DNA of 7,222 nucleotides. It comes from Syntrophaceae bacterium UBA4059. Lineage in GTDB: Bacteria; Desulfobacterota; Syntrophia; Syntrophales; Smithellaceae. Position 1 is the first letter of the stretch, and each line of letters starts with the position of its first letter. The notes beneath the pieces were generated by a model, which did not search any database, was not told where the DNA came from, and saw only the letters and a program-made list of their open reading frames with translations. Of this stretch, positions 1 through 5,788 are shown one piece after another. The DNA is taken from NCBI GenBank assembly GCA_002382045.1, contig DFZJ01000056.1, positions 442 through 7,663 on the forward strand, in the 5' to 3' direction. The translations under genes and the position numbers were made by a program.

Positions 1-13
1 TGAACCTTCCCTC

Positions 14-406
14 CTACGCCGCCTTGATGGCGATTTTTTTCGGTTTCACTTTCTCCGCTTTCGGAAGTTCCAGACGCAAAACGCCGTTCTTTACGGTTGC
101 GACAATTTTATTGTGGTCAATTTCTTCCGACAGTGTAAACACTCTTTCATAATCTCCGATTTCATATTCCGAGTACATCATTGTTGCATCCTTCATCCGG
201 CCGTCTTCAACCCGTCCGGTAATGGTCAAAACATTTTTTTCCAGTTCAATATCAACTGATTTTTCATCAACACCCGGCATGTCGGCTAACAAAAAGAGGG
301 AATCTTTATTTTCATAAATGTCCACGCGCGGCACAAAAGTTTTAACGTTGCGGATACGTTCCGTGGCCGAAACGTTTTCTGTTTTCTGCATGTCTTTTTC
401 CATCAT
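14..406 (-). CDS. Small heat-shock protein, Hsp20/alpha-crystallin family (downstream copy)
   Basis: This is a 130-residue ATP-independent holdase chaperone, expected in the cytoplasm, where it would bind unfolding proteins and pass them to DnaK. The alpha-crystallin domain covers roughly residues 24-118. It opens with VPRVDIYENKDSLFLLADMPGV and ends with the family signature KNGVLRLELP (GVL at 108-110). The C-terminal tail carries an I-x-I anchor (IAI, 125-127), which in the family docks into neighbouring subunits during oligomer assembly. The N-terminal arm is short (about 23 residues), as in many bacterial class members. Two ATG codons are adjacent at the start (406 and 403). The first is preceded by GGAGG with a 9-nt spacer, so 406 is preferred, but 403 cannot be excluded. 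It lies 21 nt behind the other hsp20 gene and probably shares its transcript. The family call is secure; the exact client range is unknown. Confidence 0.95.
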   Translation of the reverse strand: MMEKDMQKTENVSATERIRNVKTFVPRVDIYENKDSLFLLADMPGVDEKSVDIELEKNVLTITGRVEDGRMKDATMMYSEYEIGDYERVFTLSEEIDHNKIVATVKNGVLRLELPKAEKVKPKKIAIKAA

Positions 407-427
407 GGAATCCTACCTCCTTTCCGT

Positions 428-865
428 CTATTGAACCTTTATTTTCTTCGGTAAATCTTCTTTGTTTCTGGGTAACGTAATCATTAATATGCCCTTTTCA
501 TACCTGGCCTCCACCGCCTGCGCGTTGACCTGAAACGGGAGTTGAATATTACGTTTGAAGCTCCCGATGCCTCTTTCCTGGCGAAGATAGGTTTCGCCCT
601 GTGTGAAGGTCTCCTGCAAAGCCATTCCTGATAGCGTAACGGTGTCTCCGAGTACGGAAATATCCATTTTTTCAGGATCTATTCCGGGCAGCTCCGCTGT
701 AATCACTGCGTTTCCGTCTTTTTCCCAGATGTTGACTGCGGGATAATCCTGAGGTGACTTTTGCCCAACATTGGAAAAAAGCCGGTTCATTTCCCGCTGC
801 AGTTGCAACATTTCCGGCAAAGTGTCGGAAAATCTTCTGACTCTCCATAGACTTGGGTTGAACAT
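428..865 (-). CDS. Small heat-shock protein, Hsp20/alpha-crystallin family (promoter-proximal copy)
   Basis: This is a 145-residue small heat-shock protein and the first gene of a two-gene minus-strand operon. The N-terminal arm, about 40 residues, contains an amphipathic stretch (PEMLQLQREMNRLF, 17-30) typical of the family. The alpha-crystallin domain runs from about 43 to 135 and contains AELPGIDPEKMDI and the signature EKGILMITLP (GIL at 125-127). The tail ends in the oligomer anchor IKV (142-144), one residue before the C-terminus. The start is set at ATG 865 because a strong AAAGGAGG (873-880) sits 7 nt upstream. The frame also opens at TTG 883, but that would place the ribosome-binding site inside the coding sequence. 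It differs clearly from the downstream copy in arm and loop sequence, so the pair are diverged paralogues that may form homo- or hetero-oligomers. The nearest promoter candidate is at 937-964. Confidence 0.95.
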   Translation of the reverse strand: MFNPSLWRVRRFSDTLPEMLQLQREMNRLFSNVGQKSPQDYPAVNIWEKDGNAVITAELPGIDPEKMDISVLGDTVTLSGMALQETFTQGETYLRQERGIGSFKRNIQLPFQVNAQAVEARYEKGILMITLPRNKEDLPKKIKVQ

Positions 866-872
866 AAACTTT

Positions 873-880
873 CCTCCTTT
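873..880 (-). promoter_or_regulatory. Ribosome-binding site that fixes the hsp20 start at 865
   Basis: On the minus strand this reads AAAGGAGG and lies 7 nt before ATG 865, an ideal Shine-Dalgarno position. It rules out the upstream in-frame TTG at 883 as the main start. A run of six U residues in the mRNA (positions 887-882) lies just upstream and could pair weakly with it. Confidence 0.85.
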
Positions 881-936
881 CAAAAAATATTTTTGTAAGC
901 ACTTGCTCTCATTACATATTTTCCTGCTTCGGCCTA

Positions 937-964
937 AATATATGAATGAAAATTATCTTGTCAA
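937..964 (-). promoter_or_regulatory. Sigma70-type promoter for the hsp20 operon
   Basis: On the minus strand, TTGACA (959-964) and TATATT (937-942) are separated by 16 nt, giving a near-consensus housekeeping promoter. Transcription would begin near 930, leaving a leader of about 65 nt before the hsp20 start. The -10 does not look like a sigma32 CCCCAT element. No CIRCE inverted repeat is present. The heat control expected for hsp20 genes must therefore come from another mechanism, from a lineage-specific factor, or from a second promoter that I do not recognise. Start site and factor are inferred from sequence only. Confidence 0.7.
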
Positions 965-1049
965 GAGGGGCAACACGCCATGTCCCTATACCTCGCTTGC
1001 AGCAGATGACGATCAAAGGAAAAGGGGGAGAAAAAACAGTCTGATGCCC

Positions 1050-1078
1050 TTGACACACCATGCCTCCGTTCTTATATT
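1050..1078 (+). promoter_or_regulatory. Sigma70-type promoter for gmhA-grpE-dnaK
   Basis: TTGACA (1050-1055) and TATATT (1073-1078) are separated by exactly 17 nt, a near-perfect housekeeping promoter with a predicted start near 1085. The leader before gmhA is only about 43 nt. The -35 context CCCTTGACA slightly resembles the sigma32 -35 element, but the -10 does not match CCCCAT. It would serve the whole three-gene operon. Confidence 0.8.
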
Positions 1079-1127
1079 AGGCGCGCTTTAAGCAGTCGTT
1101 TTTAAAAGGAACTAAGGTGAAATCATT

Positions 1128-1712
1128 ATGAAAGATCACGTTGTCAAATTATTCAGGGAAAGCTGCCGGGTTAAGGAGGCTTTTGTCAATGATCATCTCG
1201 GCAAGCTCGTTACGGTCATTGAAGTTTTGACAGCGGCTCTTAAGGCTGGAAATAAAATCATGATTTTCGGCAATGGCGGCTCCGCCGCGGATGCGCAGCA
1301 TCTCGCCGCGGAATTTATCAACCGTTTTATCATTGAAAGGCCGCCGTTGCCGGCGATTGCATTGACAACAGATACATCCGTTATTACCTCTATAGGTAAC
1401 GATTACGATTTTTCGGAAATATTCGCAAAGCAGATCCGGGCGTTGGGTCAGCCAGGCGATGTCGCCTGGGGGATCAGCACCAGCGGCAATTCACAAAATG
1501 TGCTCAAAGGCCTTGAACAGGCCAAAAAGATGGGGCTGATCACGCTGGCTTTTACCGGCAAGGATGGCGGTTCAATTGCCCAGATCGTTGATTATTCGTT
1601 AAATGTGTCATCGAACAGCACGGCCCGTATTCAGGAAACACACATTACGATCGGTCATGCGATTTGCGAATTAGTGGATATTAAATTGTTCCAGAAACCG
1701 GATTTAAAATAA
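1128..1712 (+). CDS. gmhA: Phosphoheptose isomerase (D-sedoheptulose 7-phosphate isomerase), SIS domain
   Basis: This 194-residue protein has the usual GmhA length. It should convert sedoheptulose 7-phosphate to D-glycero-D-manno-heptose 7-phosphate, the first step to the ADP- or GDP-heptose used in lipopolysaccharide core or other glycans; it acts in the cytoplasm, normally as a tetramer. The SIS fold is marked by GNGGSAADAQH (48-58) and the phosphate loop STSGNS (117-122). Zinc-site residues of characterised GmhA enzymes have clear counterparts: H58, E62, Q169 and H177, with the expected H-x3-E and Q-x7-H spacings. ATG 1128 follows AAGGTGA (1114-1120) at 7 nt. The gene starts the operon and is followed 19 nt later by grpE. 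The main alternative is DiaA, a SIS-domain DnaA regulator of the same family; the complete metal set favours the isomerase. Its place ahead of chaperone genes is unusual. Confidence 0.92.
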   Translation: MKDHVVKLFRESCRVKEAFVNDHLGKLVTVIEVLTAALKAGNKIMIFGNGGSAADAQHLAAEFINRFIIERPPLPAIALTTDTSVITSIGNDYDFSEIFAKQIRALGQPGDVAWGISTSGNSQNVLKGLEQAKKMGLITLAFTGKDGGSIAQIVDYSLNVSSNSTARIQETHITIGHAICELVDIKLFQKPDLK

Positions 1713-1731
1713 AAATGCGGCAGGAGTGGGA

Positions 1732-2337
1732 GTGAAAACGAAAAAAGATCATTCTGACAAAAAAACACAGGCGGATGCTTCTGATGCGGTCGGTGCTGCA
1801 GAGGAAACGGCGATCCCGGAGCATGATGCATTAAGTGAATTAAAGGAAGCGCTCGCAGCGAAAGAAAAAGAATCGAAAGATCATTACGAGCGCTATTTGC
1901 GCGCCGTAGCGGAACTCGACAACTACAAGAAGCGGGCGGCCCGGGAGAAGGCCGATATTATCAAGTACGGCAAAGAGGATCTGGTGAAGGATGTTTTACC
2001 CTTCCTCGATAGTCTGGATCGGGCGCTTGAGCACAAAGACAGCAACGATGCGCAGGCTTTTAAAGATGGGATAGCGTTGATTCAGGATCAGCTCCTGTGC
2101 TGCCTGAAAAAACACGGTGTGGAAAGAATCGAAAGCGCCGGGGCGGATTTTGATCCCAACTTCCACGAAGCTCTGATGCAGATGGACAGCGCAGACCATC
2201 AGGATAATCAGGTGGTCAGTGAAATGGAAAAAGGTTACTTGCTCAATGGCAGGCTGATCCGGCCGTCGAGAGTCTGTGTGTGCAAAAAGACTAAAGAAAA
2301 TAATGGATGTGAAATCAATGAGGCCAATGGAGAATAA
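1732..2337 (+). CDS. grpE: GrpE, nucleotide exchange factor for DnaK
   Basis: This protein of about 201 residues releases ADP from DnaK and so resets its substrate cycle; it acts as a cytoplasmic dimer. In order it has a charged, low-complexity N-terminus (1-32), a long coiled-coil helix (about 33-80, containing AELDNYKKRAAREK), a four-helix dimer region (VLPFLDSLDRAL, about 88-99) and the C-terminal beta-wing that contacts DnaK (ADFDPNFHEALMQM, then GYLLNGRLIRPSRV). GTG 1732 is preferred because AGGAG (1722-1726) lies 5 nt upstream. The in-frame GTG at 1726 would overlap that site and add only two residues. Oddities are five cysteines, including CC (about 123-124) and CxC (about 182-184), and a polar tail of about 16 residues after the beta-wing. 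The stop codon abuts the dnaK ribosome-binding site, so the two genes are probably translationally coupled. Confidence 0.95.
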   Translation: MKTKKDHSDKKTQADASDAVGAAEETAIPEHDALSELKEALAAKEKESKDHYERYLRAVAELDNYKKRAAREKADIIKYGKEDLVKDVLPFLDSLDRALEHKDSNDAQAFKDGIALIQDQLLCCLKKHGVERIESAGADFDPNFHEALMQMDSADHQDNQVVSEMEKGYLLNGRLIRPSRVCVCKKTKENNGCEINEANGE

Positions 2338-2343
2338 GGAGGA
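2336..2343 (+). promoter_or_regulatory. Strong dnaK ribosome-binding site overlapping the grpE stop
   Basis: AAGGAGGA starts inside the grpE TAA stop codon and lies 6 nt before the dnaK ATG at 2350. This near-perfect Shine-Dalgarno sequence is consistent with high DnaK output and with translational coupling to grpE. Confidence 0.85.
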
Positions 2344-2349
2344 ATAAAA

Positions 2350-4272
2350 ATGGGAAAGATTATCGGAATAGATTTGGGAACGACGAACTCATGCGTGGCG
2401 ATTATGGAAGGCGGCGATCCCACGGTTATTGCCAATCAGGAAGGCAACCGCACCACGCCGTCCGTTGTTGCGATTACGGAAAGCGGTGAGCGTCTGGTTG
2501 GACAGGTGGCCAAAAGACAGGCGATTACCAATTCGGAAAATACGGTTTACGCCGTCAAAAGAATGATCGGCAGAAAATACAATTCCAAGGAAATTCAGTA
2601 CGACGTAAAGATTTCCGCTTACAAGATCACCGAAGCGGCCAATGGAGACGCGCAGGTGACGGTGCGCGGCAAGAATTATTCGCCCGCGGAAATTTCAGCG
2701 ATGATTCTGACGAAGATGAAACAGACGGCGGAAGATTATCTGGGAGAAAAAGTAACGGATGCCGTCATTACCGTTCCGGCTTATTTTAATGACTCTCAGC
2801 GTCAGGCAACCAAAGACGCGGGCAAGATTGCCGGTCTGAATGTATTGAGGATCATCAATGAACCGACCGCCGCGGCGCTGGCTTACGGTTTGGACAAAAA
2901 GAAAGATGAGAAAATCGCCGTTTTCGATCTGGGCGGCGGTACGTTTGATATTTCCATTCTCGAGCTGGGCGAGGGCGTATTTGAAGTGAAATCGACCAAC
3001 GGTGATACGCACCTGGGCGGTGAAGATTTCGACCAGCGTGTGATGGATTATCTGGTCGCCGAATTCAAGAAGGATCAGGGCATTGACCTGCGCACCGACA
3101 AAATGGCGCTGCAGCGCCTGAAGGAAGCCGCGGAAAAGGCGAAGATGGAACTCTCCACAACGATGGAAACGGACATCAACCTGCCGTTTATCACGGCGGA
3201 CGCGTCAGGGCCCAAGCATTTGAATATCAAGCTCACTCGTGCGAAACTTGAATCGCTGGTGGAAGATTTAATTGACAAAGTGGTTGGCCCCTGTCAGACG
3301 GCTCTGAAAGACGCCAATCTTTCAATCAAAGATATTGACGAGGTGATCCTGGTCGGTGGAATGACCCGCATGCCGCGTGTCCAGCAAAAAGTGAAAGAAC
3401 TTTTCGGTAAGGAACCGCACCGGGGCGTCAACCCGGATGAAGTGGTGGCGATTGGTGCGGCGATTCAGGGCGGTGTTCTGGCGGGTGACGTCAAAGATGT
3501 CCTGCTTTTGGACGTGACGCCGCTGTCGCTGGGTATAGAAACCCTGGGTGGCGTCATGACCAGACTCATCGAGAAGAACACAACGATTCCCTGCAAGAAA
3601 AGTCAGATTTTCTCGACCGCAGCGGATAATCAACCCGCCGTGAGCATTCATGTTCTTCAGGGTGAACGCCAGATGGCCGCGGACAACCGGACGCTGGGAC
3701 GCTTTGAACTGGTGGGGATTCCGCCCGCGCCGCGCGGTGTGCCGCAAATTGAGGTGACGTTTGATATTGATGCCAACGGTATCGTACACGTCAACGCCAA
3801 AGATCTGGGCACGGGCAAAGAGCAGAGCATCAAGATTACCGCGTCGAGCGGTCTTTCCGATGCGGAAATTGAAAAGCTGGTTCGCGACGCGGAAGCGCAC
3901 GCGGAAGAAGATAAACGCCGCAAAGAACTGATCGAGGCCAGAAACCATGCGGATTCCCTGGTGTATTCGGTTGAGAAAAACGTCAAGGAATTTGGCGACA
4001 AGGTTGATGCCGCGGAAAAAGCCAAGATAGAGGAAGCGATCGCCAAAGTGAAAAAAGCGCTGGAAGGCGATGATCTCGATGCGATCAAGAAATCTCAGGA
4101 CGACTTGATGAATGTGTCGCACAAGCTGGCGGAAGCCATGTATGCCAAAACGTCCGGCGGTCCCGGTGGACCGGGTGCAGAAGGCGGTGCGGGAGCTGCC
4201 GGCGCTGATCAGGCTTCCGGTAAGAAGGACGATGATGTCGTGGATGCGGATTTTGAAGAAGTGAAAAAGTAA
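2350..4272 (+). CDS. dnaK: DnaK (Hsp70) molecular chaperone
   Basis: This is a complete 640-residue cytoplasmic Hsp70 that uses ATP to bind and release hydrophobic segments of unfolded proteins. The nucleotide-binding domain (about 1-380) has phosphate loop 1 (GIDLGTTNS, 6-14), the catalytic lysine K70 (VYAVKRMIG), E171 in NEPTAAALAYG, phosphate loop 2 (DLGGGTFD, 193-200, with T198) and the adenosine motif VGGMTRMP (335-342). The hydrophobic interdomain linker is VLLLDVTPLSLG (384-395), followed by the substrate-binding beta domain to about 500 and the helical lid. The tail is a Gly/Ala-rich spacer (about 602-620) ending in the acidic DADFEEVKK, a typical DnaK terminus. Every expected motif is intact. 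It is the last gene of the gmhA operon and is closed by a strong terminator. Its J-domain partner dnaJ is not in the window. Confidence 0.99.
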   Translation: MGKIIGIDLGTTNSCVAIMEGGDPTVIANQEGNRTTPSVVAITESGERLVGQVAKRQAITNSENTVYAVKRMIGRKYNSKEIQYDVKISAYKITEAANGDAQVTVRGKNYSPAEISAMILTKMKQTAEDYLGEKVTDAVITVPAYFNDSQRQATKDAGKIAGLNVLRIINEPTAAALAYGLDKKKDEKIAVFDLGGGTFDISILELGEGVFEVKSTNGDTHLGGEDFDQRVMDYLVAEFKKDQGIDLRTDKMALQRLKEAAEKAKMELSTTMETDINLPFITADASGPKHLNIKLTRAKLESLVEDLIDKVVGPCQTALKDANLSIKDIDEVILVGGMTRMPRVQQKVKELFGKEPHRGVNPDEVVAIGAAIQGGVLAGDVKDVLLLDVTPLSLGIETLGGVMTRLIEKNTTIPCKKSQIFSTAADNQPAVSIHVLQGERQMAADNRTLGRFELVGIPPAPRGVPQIEVTFDIDANGIVHVNAKDLGTGKEQSIKITASSGLSDAEIEKLVRDAEAHAEEDKRRKELIEARNHADSLVYSVEKNVKEFGDKVDAAEKAKIEEAIAKVKKALEGDDLDAIKKSQDDLMNVSHKLAEAMYAKTSGGPGGPGAEGGAGAAGADQASGKKDDDVVDADFEEVKK

Positions 4273-4284
4273 ATCATTTATATT

Positions 4285-4323
4285 AAAAGCCCGAAATCGT
4301 ATCGTGCGGTTTCGGGCTTTTTT
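4285..4323 (+). terminator. Rho-independent terminator after dnaK
   Basis: Perfect 12-bp arms AAAAGCCCGAAA (4285-4296) and TTTCGGGCTTTT (4310-4321) enclose a 13-nt loop that can close further through two G-C and two G-U pairs. The 3' arm runs into six consecutive T residues (4318-4323). The A-tract before the stem gives the reverse strand a T-run too, but no minus-strand gene ends here. It separates the gmhA-grpE-dnaK operon from the next gene. Confidence 0.93.
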
Positions 4324-4344
4324 ATATCGACCTGTCCTGAAAAA

Positions 4345-4353
4345 TATTATACA
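4345..4353 (+). promoter_or_regulatory. Possible -10 element upstream of the periplasmic-binding-fold gene
   Basis: The AT-rich stretch TATTATACA contains two overlapping -10 candidates (TATTAT 4345-4350 and TATACA 4348-4353). They lie about 27-35 nt before the start codon and just after the terminator, where a promoter would be needed. No convincing -35 lies 16-18 nt upstream, so this is a weak prediction. Confidence 0.3.
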
Positions 4354-4379
4354 ATGTTTCTCATTATCAAGGAGGCGCG

Positions 4380-5705
4380 ATGAAGAATGATCGCCTGTTG
4401 GCTGTGATGCCCATTTTGTTCCTGGCTGTCTTTTTGATCAGCTGGTCTTCGGGGCATGAGGCAGCCGTCAAAAGTGCGGCAGCGGCTGAAGTGAAAAGCA
4501 TTGAAAAATCCCTGCCTGCGGTTGAAGCCGGATCATCTGAAGTCAAGCCTCCAGTTGTTTTACAACCGGAAATAAGCCCACCGGTACTGGCCCCCCTTTC
4601 TGAACCTGTCAATCGTCATGCGGTCGGATGTATTTTCCCTCTGACCGGCCGCTTTGCTGATGCGGGAAACAAGGCGCTGGACGCGGTTTTGCTGTCGGCG
4701 AAGATCTTCAATCAAGGTTCTTATTCGCCGTGGAAAGTTGTTGCTGCTGATTCCGGTGAAACGCCGGAGGGAATTAAAAAAGCGGTTTCCTATCTGGCGG
4801 ATCAGGCAAAAGTGATAGCGATTATTGCCATTGCCGGCACGGCGGAAGCAGCCATTGCTGCTATTGAGGCCCAGAAGCGGCAGGTGCCGCTGATTTTGAT
4901 CGCCTCCAGAGAGGGGGTCACGGAAGTCGGCGAATATGTTTTTCAGCATTTTCTTACCCCTGCTCAGCAAATACAGGCCTTAACGAAATATGCCGGCCAC
5001 ACATTGAATGTCGCGATTTTTGCCGTCCTTTATCCAGAGGATGATTACGGCGAGGAAATGCTTCGCCTTTTCCGCGGCGAAATTAAAAAATCAGGCGGCA
5101 AGGTGGACAAAGCCATTCCCTACAGCAAGAAACAGACGGATTTTACGGAACAGATTAAAAAACTCATGGGGGACAAATTGGGAGCATCAGAAAATGTTCC
5201 TGCCCCGGCCGGGAAATCCAAAGGCAGATGGTCCGCGGATTTTGAAGCGCTGTTTATTCCGGATTCGTCGCTGCGGGTGAAGATGATTGCTTCTCAGCTT
5301 GCATTTTATGATGTCAAGGCGGTGCAATTAATCGGGACCAGTTTATGGCATTCGTCTGATTTGCTGAAGAAAGGCGCCGAATATCTGGAAGGCGCAGTCT
5401 TTCCCGACAGTTTTCTGGTGAATGGGATCCTGCCGGAGACCAACGATTTTGTCGATGTCTATTACTCGGCATACAGTCGCGAGCCCGGTAATATTGATGC
5501 CCTGGCTTATGATACGATGGCATTGACCCTTGGTGTTCTGCAAAATCATGAAATCAAAACGCGAACTGAATTTATCAAAGCCCTCCTGGCCGTCCAGGGT
5601 TTTCGGGGAGTAACCGGCAGCATTTCTTTTCATGGCAGCCGGGTCGCTCAAAAAGATGCGTTTATTCTGAAAGTTCAAAACGGAAAGTTGGAACAGGTTG
5701 AGTGA
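4380..5705 (+). CDS. Type 1 periplasmic-binding-fold protein (branched-chain amino acid binding / PBP-activator-like)
   Basis: This is a 441-residue exported or membrane-anchored protein. Residues 5-22 form a hydrophobic segment after a short basic N-terminus, consistent with a signal peptide or uncleaved anchor. There is no lipobox cysteine. A low-complexity Ala/Pro/Glu-rich linker follows (about 25-78). The folded part (80-441) has the type 1 periplasmic-binding pattern: VGCIFPLTGRFADAGNKAL (82-100), IIAIAGTAEAA (148-158), VPLILIAS (169-176), a lobe-2 start at VAIFAVLYPEDDYGEEM (211-227), and later DALAYDTMALTLGVL (373-387). Families with this fold include LivJ-type solute receptors and LpoA-type activators of penicillin-binding proteins. 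No permease or ATPase gene is adjacent, which argues against a dedicated transporter. AAGGAGG (4369-4375) sits 4 nt before ATG 4380. surE follows on the same strand. The fold is secure; ligand and role are unknown. Confidence 0.8.
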   Translation: MKNDRLLAVMPILFLAVFLISWSSGHEAAVKSAAAAEVKSIEKSLPAVEAGSSEVKPPVVLQPEISPPVLAPLSEPVNRHAVGCIFPLTGRFADAGNKALDAVLLSAKIFNQGSYSPWKVVAADSGETPEGIKKAVSYLADQAKVIAIIAIAGTAEAAIAAIEAQKRQVPLILIASREGVTEVGEYVFQHFLTPAQQIQALTKYAGHTLNVAIFAVLYPEDDYGEEMLRLFRGEIKKSGGKVDKAIPYSKKQTDFTEQIKKLMGDKLGASENVPAPAGKSKGRWSADFEALFIPDSSLRVKMIASQLAFYDVKAVQLIGTSLWHSSDLLKKGAEYLEGAVFPDSFLVNGILPETNDFVDVYYSAYSREPGNIDALAYDTMALTLGVLQNHEIKTRTEFIKALLAVQGFRGVTGSISFHGSRVAQKDAFILKVQNGKLEQVE

Positions 5706-5788
5706 AACGGTTCATACCCCTGCGGGGCACAGGCGGTTCAGGGTTCACGGTTCAGGGTTGTTCCTCTTTGTTGGGGGCTGGGTTTAGG
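5706..5788 (+). repeat. Short GGTTCA-type heptamer repeat in the spacer before surE
   Basis: Within this 83-nt spacer, GGTTCAG (5735-5741), GGTTCAC (5742-5748) and GGTTCAG (5749-5755) stand in tandem, followed by a decayed fourth unit GGTTGTT (5756-5762). A single extra GGTTCAT lies at 5709-5715. Between them CCCC-TGC-GGGG (5717-5727) can form a small 4-bp hairpin. Seen over two units, the repeat is a 14-nt duplication. I cannot tell from one window whether it occurs elsewhere in the genome. Confidence 0.7.

Larger units (their letters stand above)
866..1127. other. Divergent intergenic region between hsp20 and gmhA operons
   Basis: This 262-nt non-coding gap holds two outward-facing promoters (minus 937-964, plus 1050-1078) with 85 nt between their -35 elements. 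That middle stretch has a purine-rich block around 1016-1036 but no clear palindrome, CIRCE element or RNA gene. A plus-strand open frame crosses the gap but lacks a plausible ribosome-binding site, resembles no protein I know, and runs through both the hsp20 start and the gmhA promoter, so I treat it as chance. Confidence 0.75.

Noticed and set aside
866..883. Upstream TTG start at 883 for the first hsp20 gene
   Set aside because: It would encode the AAAGGAGG ribosome-binding site as protein; ATG 865 has ideal spacing.
895..915. CIRCE (HrcA operator) half-site resemblance, AAGCACTTGCTC
   Set aside because: The paired inverted half-site with a 9-nt spacer is missing, so there is no operator.
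771..1091. Plus-strand open frame of 106 codons across the hsp20 start and the intergenic region
   Set aside because: No plausible ribosome-binding site, no recognisable domain, antisense to the hsp20 N-terminus, and it runs over both divergent promoters.
1726..1731. GTG 1726 as the grpE start
   Set aside because: The AGGAG element overlaps this codon, whereas GTG 1732 has it 5 nt upstream. The difference is only two residues, so this is a mild preference.
3322..4122. Long open frame (266 codons) antisense to dnaK
   Set aside because: Long antisense frames are common opposite strongly codon-biased genes. The translation is rich in Arg, His and Phe with no recognisable domain, and dnaK on the other strand is unambiguous.
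5735..5762. CRISPR array or insertion-sequence end at the heptamer repeat
   Set aside because: Units are only 7 nt, have no spacers, no flanking cas or transposase genes, and no target-site duplication is visible.
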